Assembly: GCA_039197885.1 (NCBI GenBank)
Contig: JBCCTY010000237.1
Location: 1-6,449 of the forward strand
Direction: 5' to 3'
Source: JBCBSZ01 sp039197885
Lineage (GTDB): Bacteria > Actinomycetota > Acidimicrobiia > Acidimicrobiales > Poriferisodalaceae
DNA length: 6,449 nucleotides
The number at the start of each line of letters is the position of its first letter. The stretch's first letter is position 1. Below are positions 6,295 through 6,449 of this stretch, one piece after another. A program made the translations under genes and the position numbers. The notes under the pieces were generated by a model. It worked only from the letters and a program-made list of their open reading frames with translations, searched no databases and was not told the origin of the DNA.

Positions 6295-6449
6295 ATGCTC
6301 ACGACGTACCCGCTGTTCCAGCAGGCCTACCTGGTGAACGACCTGCAGACATCGATCCACGAGTGGACCGAGCTCTTCGGCGCCGGGCCGTTCGTGGTGA
6401 CCGAACACCACCGGACCGACACGTTCACCTACCGGGGCACCGACCACGA
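6295..6449 (+). CDS. VOC-family (glyoxalase-fold) protein, N-terminal part, cut by window end
   Basis: An ATG at 6295, preceded by GGGGAGGGGA (6281-6290), opens a frame that runs without a stop to the last base, giving 51 residues. It begins MLTTYPLFQQAYLVNDL and continues SIHEWTELFGAGPFVVTEH, then TFTYRGTDH. This is the first beta-alpha-beta-beta unit of vicinal-oxygen-chelate proteins: a strand ending in V-x-DL, an amphipathic helix with a W, then LFGAGPFVV. In many VOC enzymes the first strand starts with a metal-binding His; here the equivalent residue appears to be Gln9, so metal binding cannot be assumed. The close match to proteins with FQxAYVVxDLxxAI...GVGPF suggests the Glyoxalase_4 or epimerase-like branch. 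Substrate and reaction cannot be told from this fragment. It is divergent from the selenoprotein gene. Confidence 0.8.
   Translation, partial: MLTTYPLFQQAYLVNDLQTSIHEWTELFGAGPFVVTEHHRTDTFTYRGTDH

Noticed and set aside
6094..6447. A 117-residue minus-strand ORF ending at the TGA, as an independent gene
   Set aside because: Its first 73 residues are antisense to the VOC gene and unlike any family; only the part from ATG 6228 is real, and it is the N-terminal piece of the selenoprotein.
1..6449. CRISPR array, tRNA/rRNA genes, insertion sequence or prophage signals
   Set aside because: Apart from the two-copy 29-bp unit there are no regularly spaced repeats, and no transposase, integrase or tRNA-like sequence was recognised by eye.

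Overview
The window is uniformly GC-rich (roughly 70% by eye), uses GTG starts freely, and has long spurious open frames opposite its real genes. This fits a high-GC actinobacterium, possibly of the Acidimicrobiia type. The phylum is an inference from composition and protein style; no marker gene settles it. Six genes can be supported, and there is no gene-free stretch longer than about 130 bases.

Left part (1-1331): a small CGNR-type zinc-finger regulator on the minus strand is divergent from a six-helix PQ-loop (SWEET-like) membrane protein on the plus strand. The 126-base gap between them holds an imperfect 29-base repeat present twice with a 36-base period, each copy bounded by TCAGG...CCTGA. 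It looks like a double operator and suggests that the regulator controls itself and the transporter-like gene.

Middle (1352-5675): a yqeY-hrpA pair on the minus strand. HrpA is a full-length DEAH-box RNA helicase that converges on the PQ-loop gene. Its GTG start lies one base after the yqeY stop, so the two are probably co-transcribed and translationally coupled.

Right part (5749-6449): the most interesting locus. Two short open frames on the minus strand are the two halves of one 159-residue peroxiredoxin-like (AhpC/TSA fold) protein, separated only by an in-frame TGA. The TGA sits exactly where the first catalytic cysteine of the YRGxWCPYC motif belongs, giving W-U-P-Y-C. A perfect 6-bp stem with a 5-base AGUUG loop starts 11 bases after the UGA, in the position and form of a bacterial SECIS element, and is written with codons unusually AT-rich for this genome. 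The locus is therefore best read as a selenoprotein gene with a UxxC redox centre, not as a pseudogene or two small ORFs. Divergent from it, a VOC (glyoxalase-fold) protein begins and runs off the window end.
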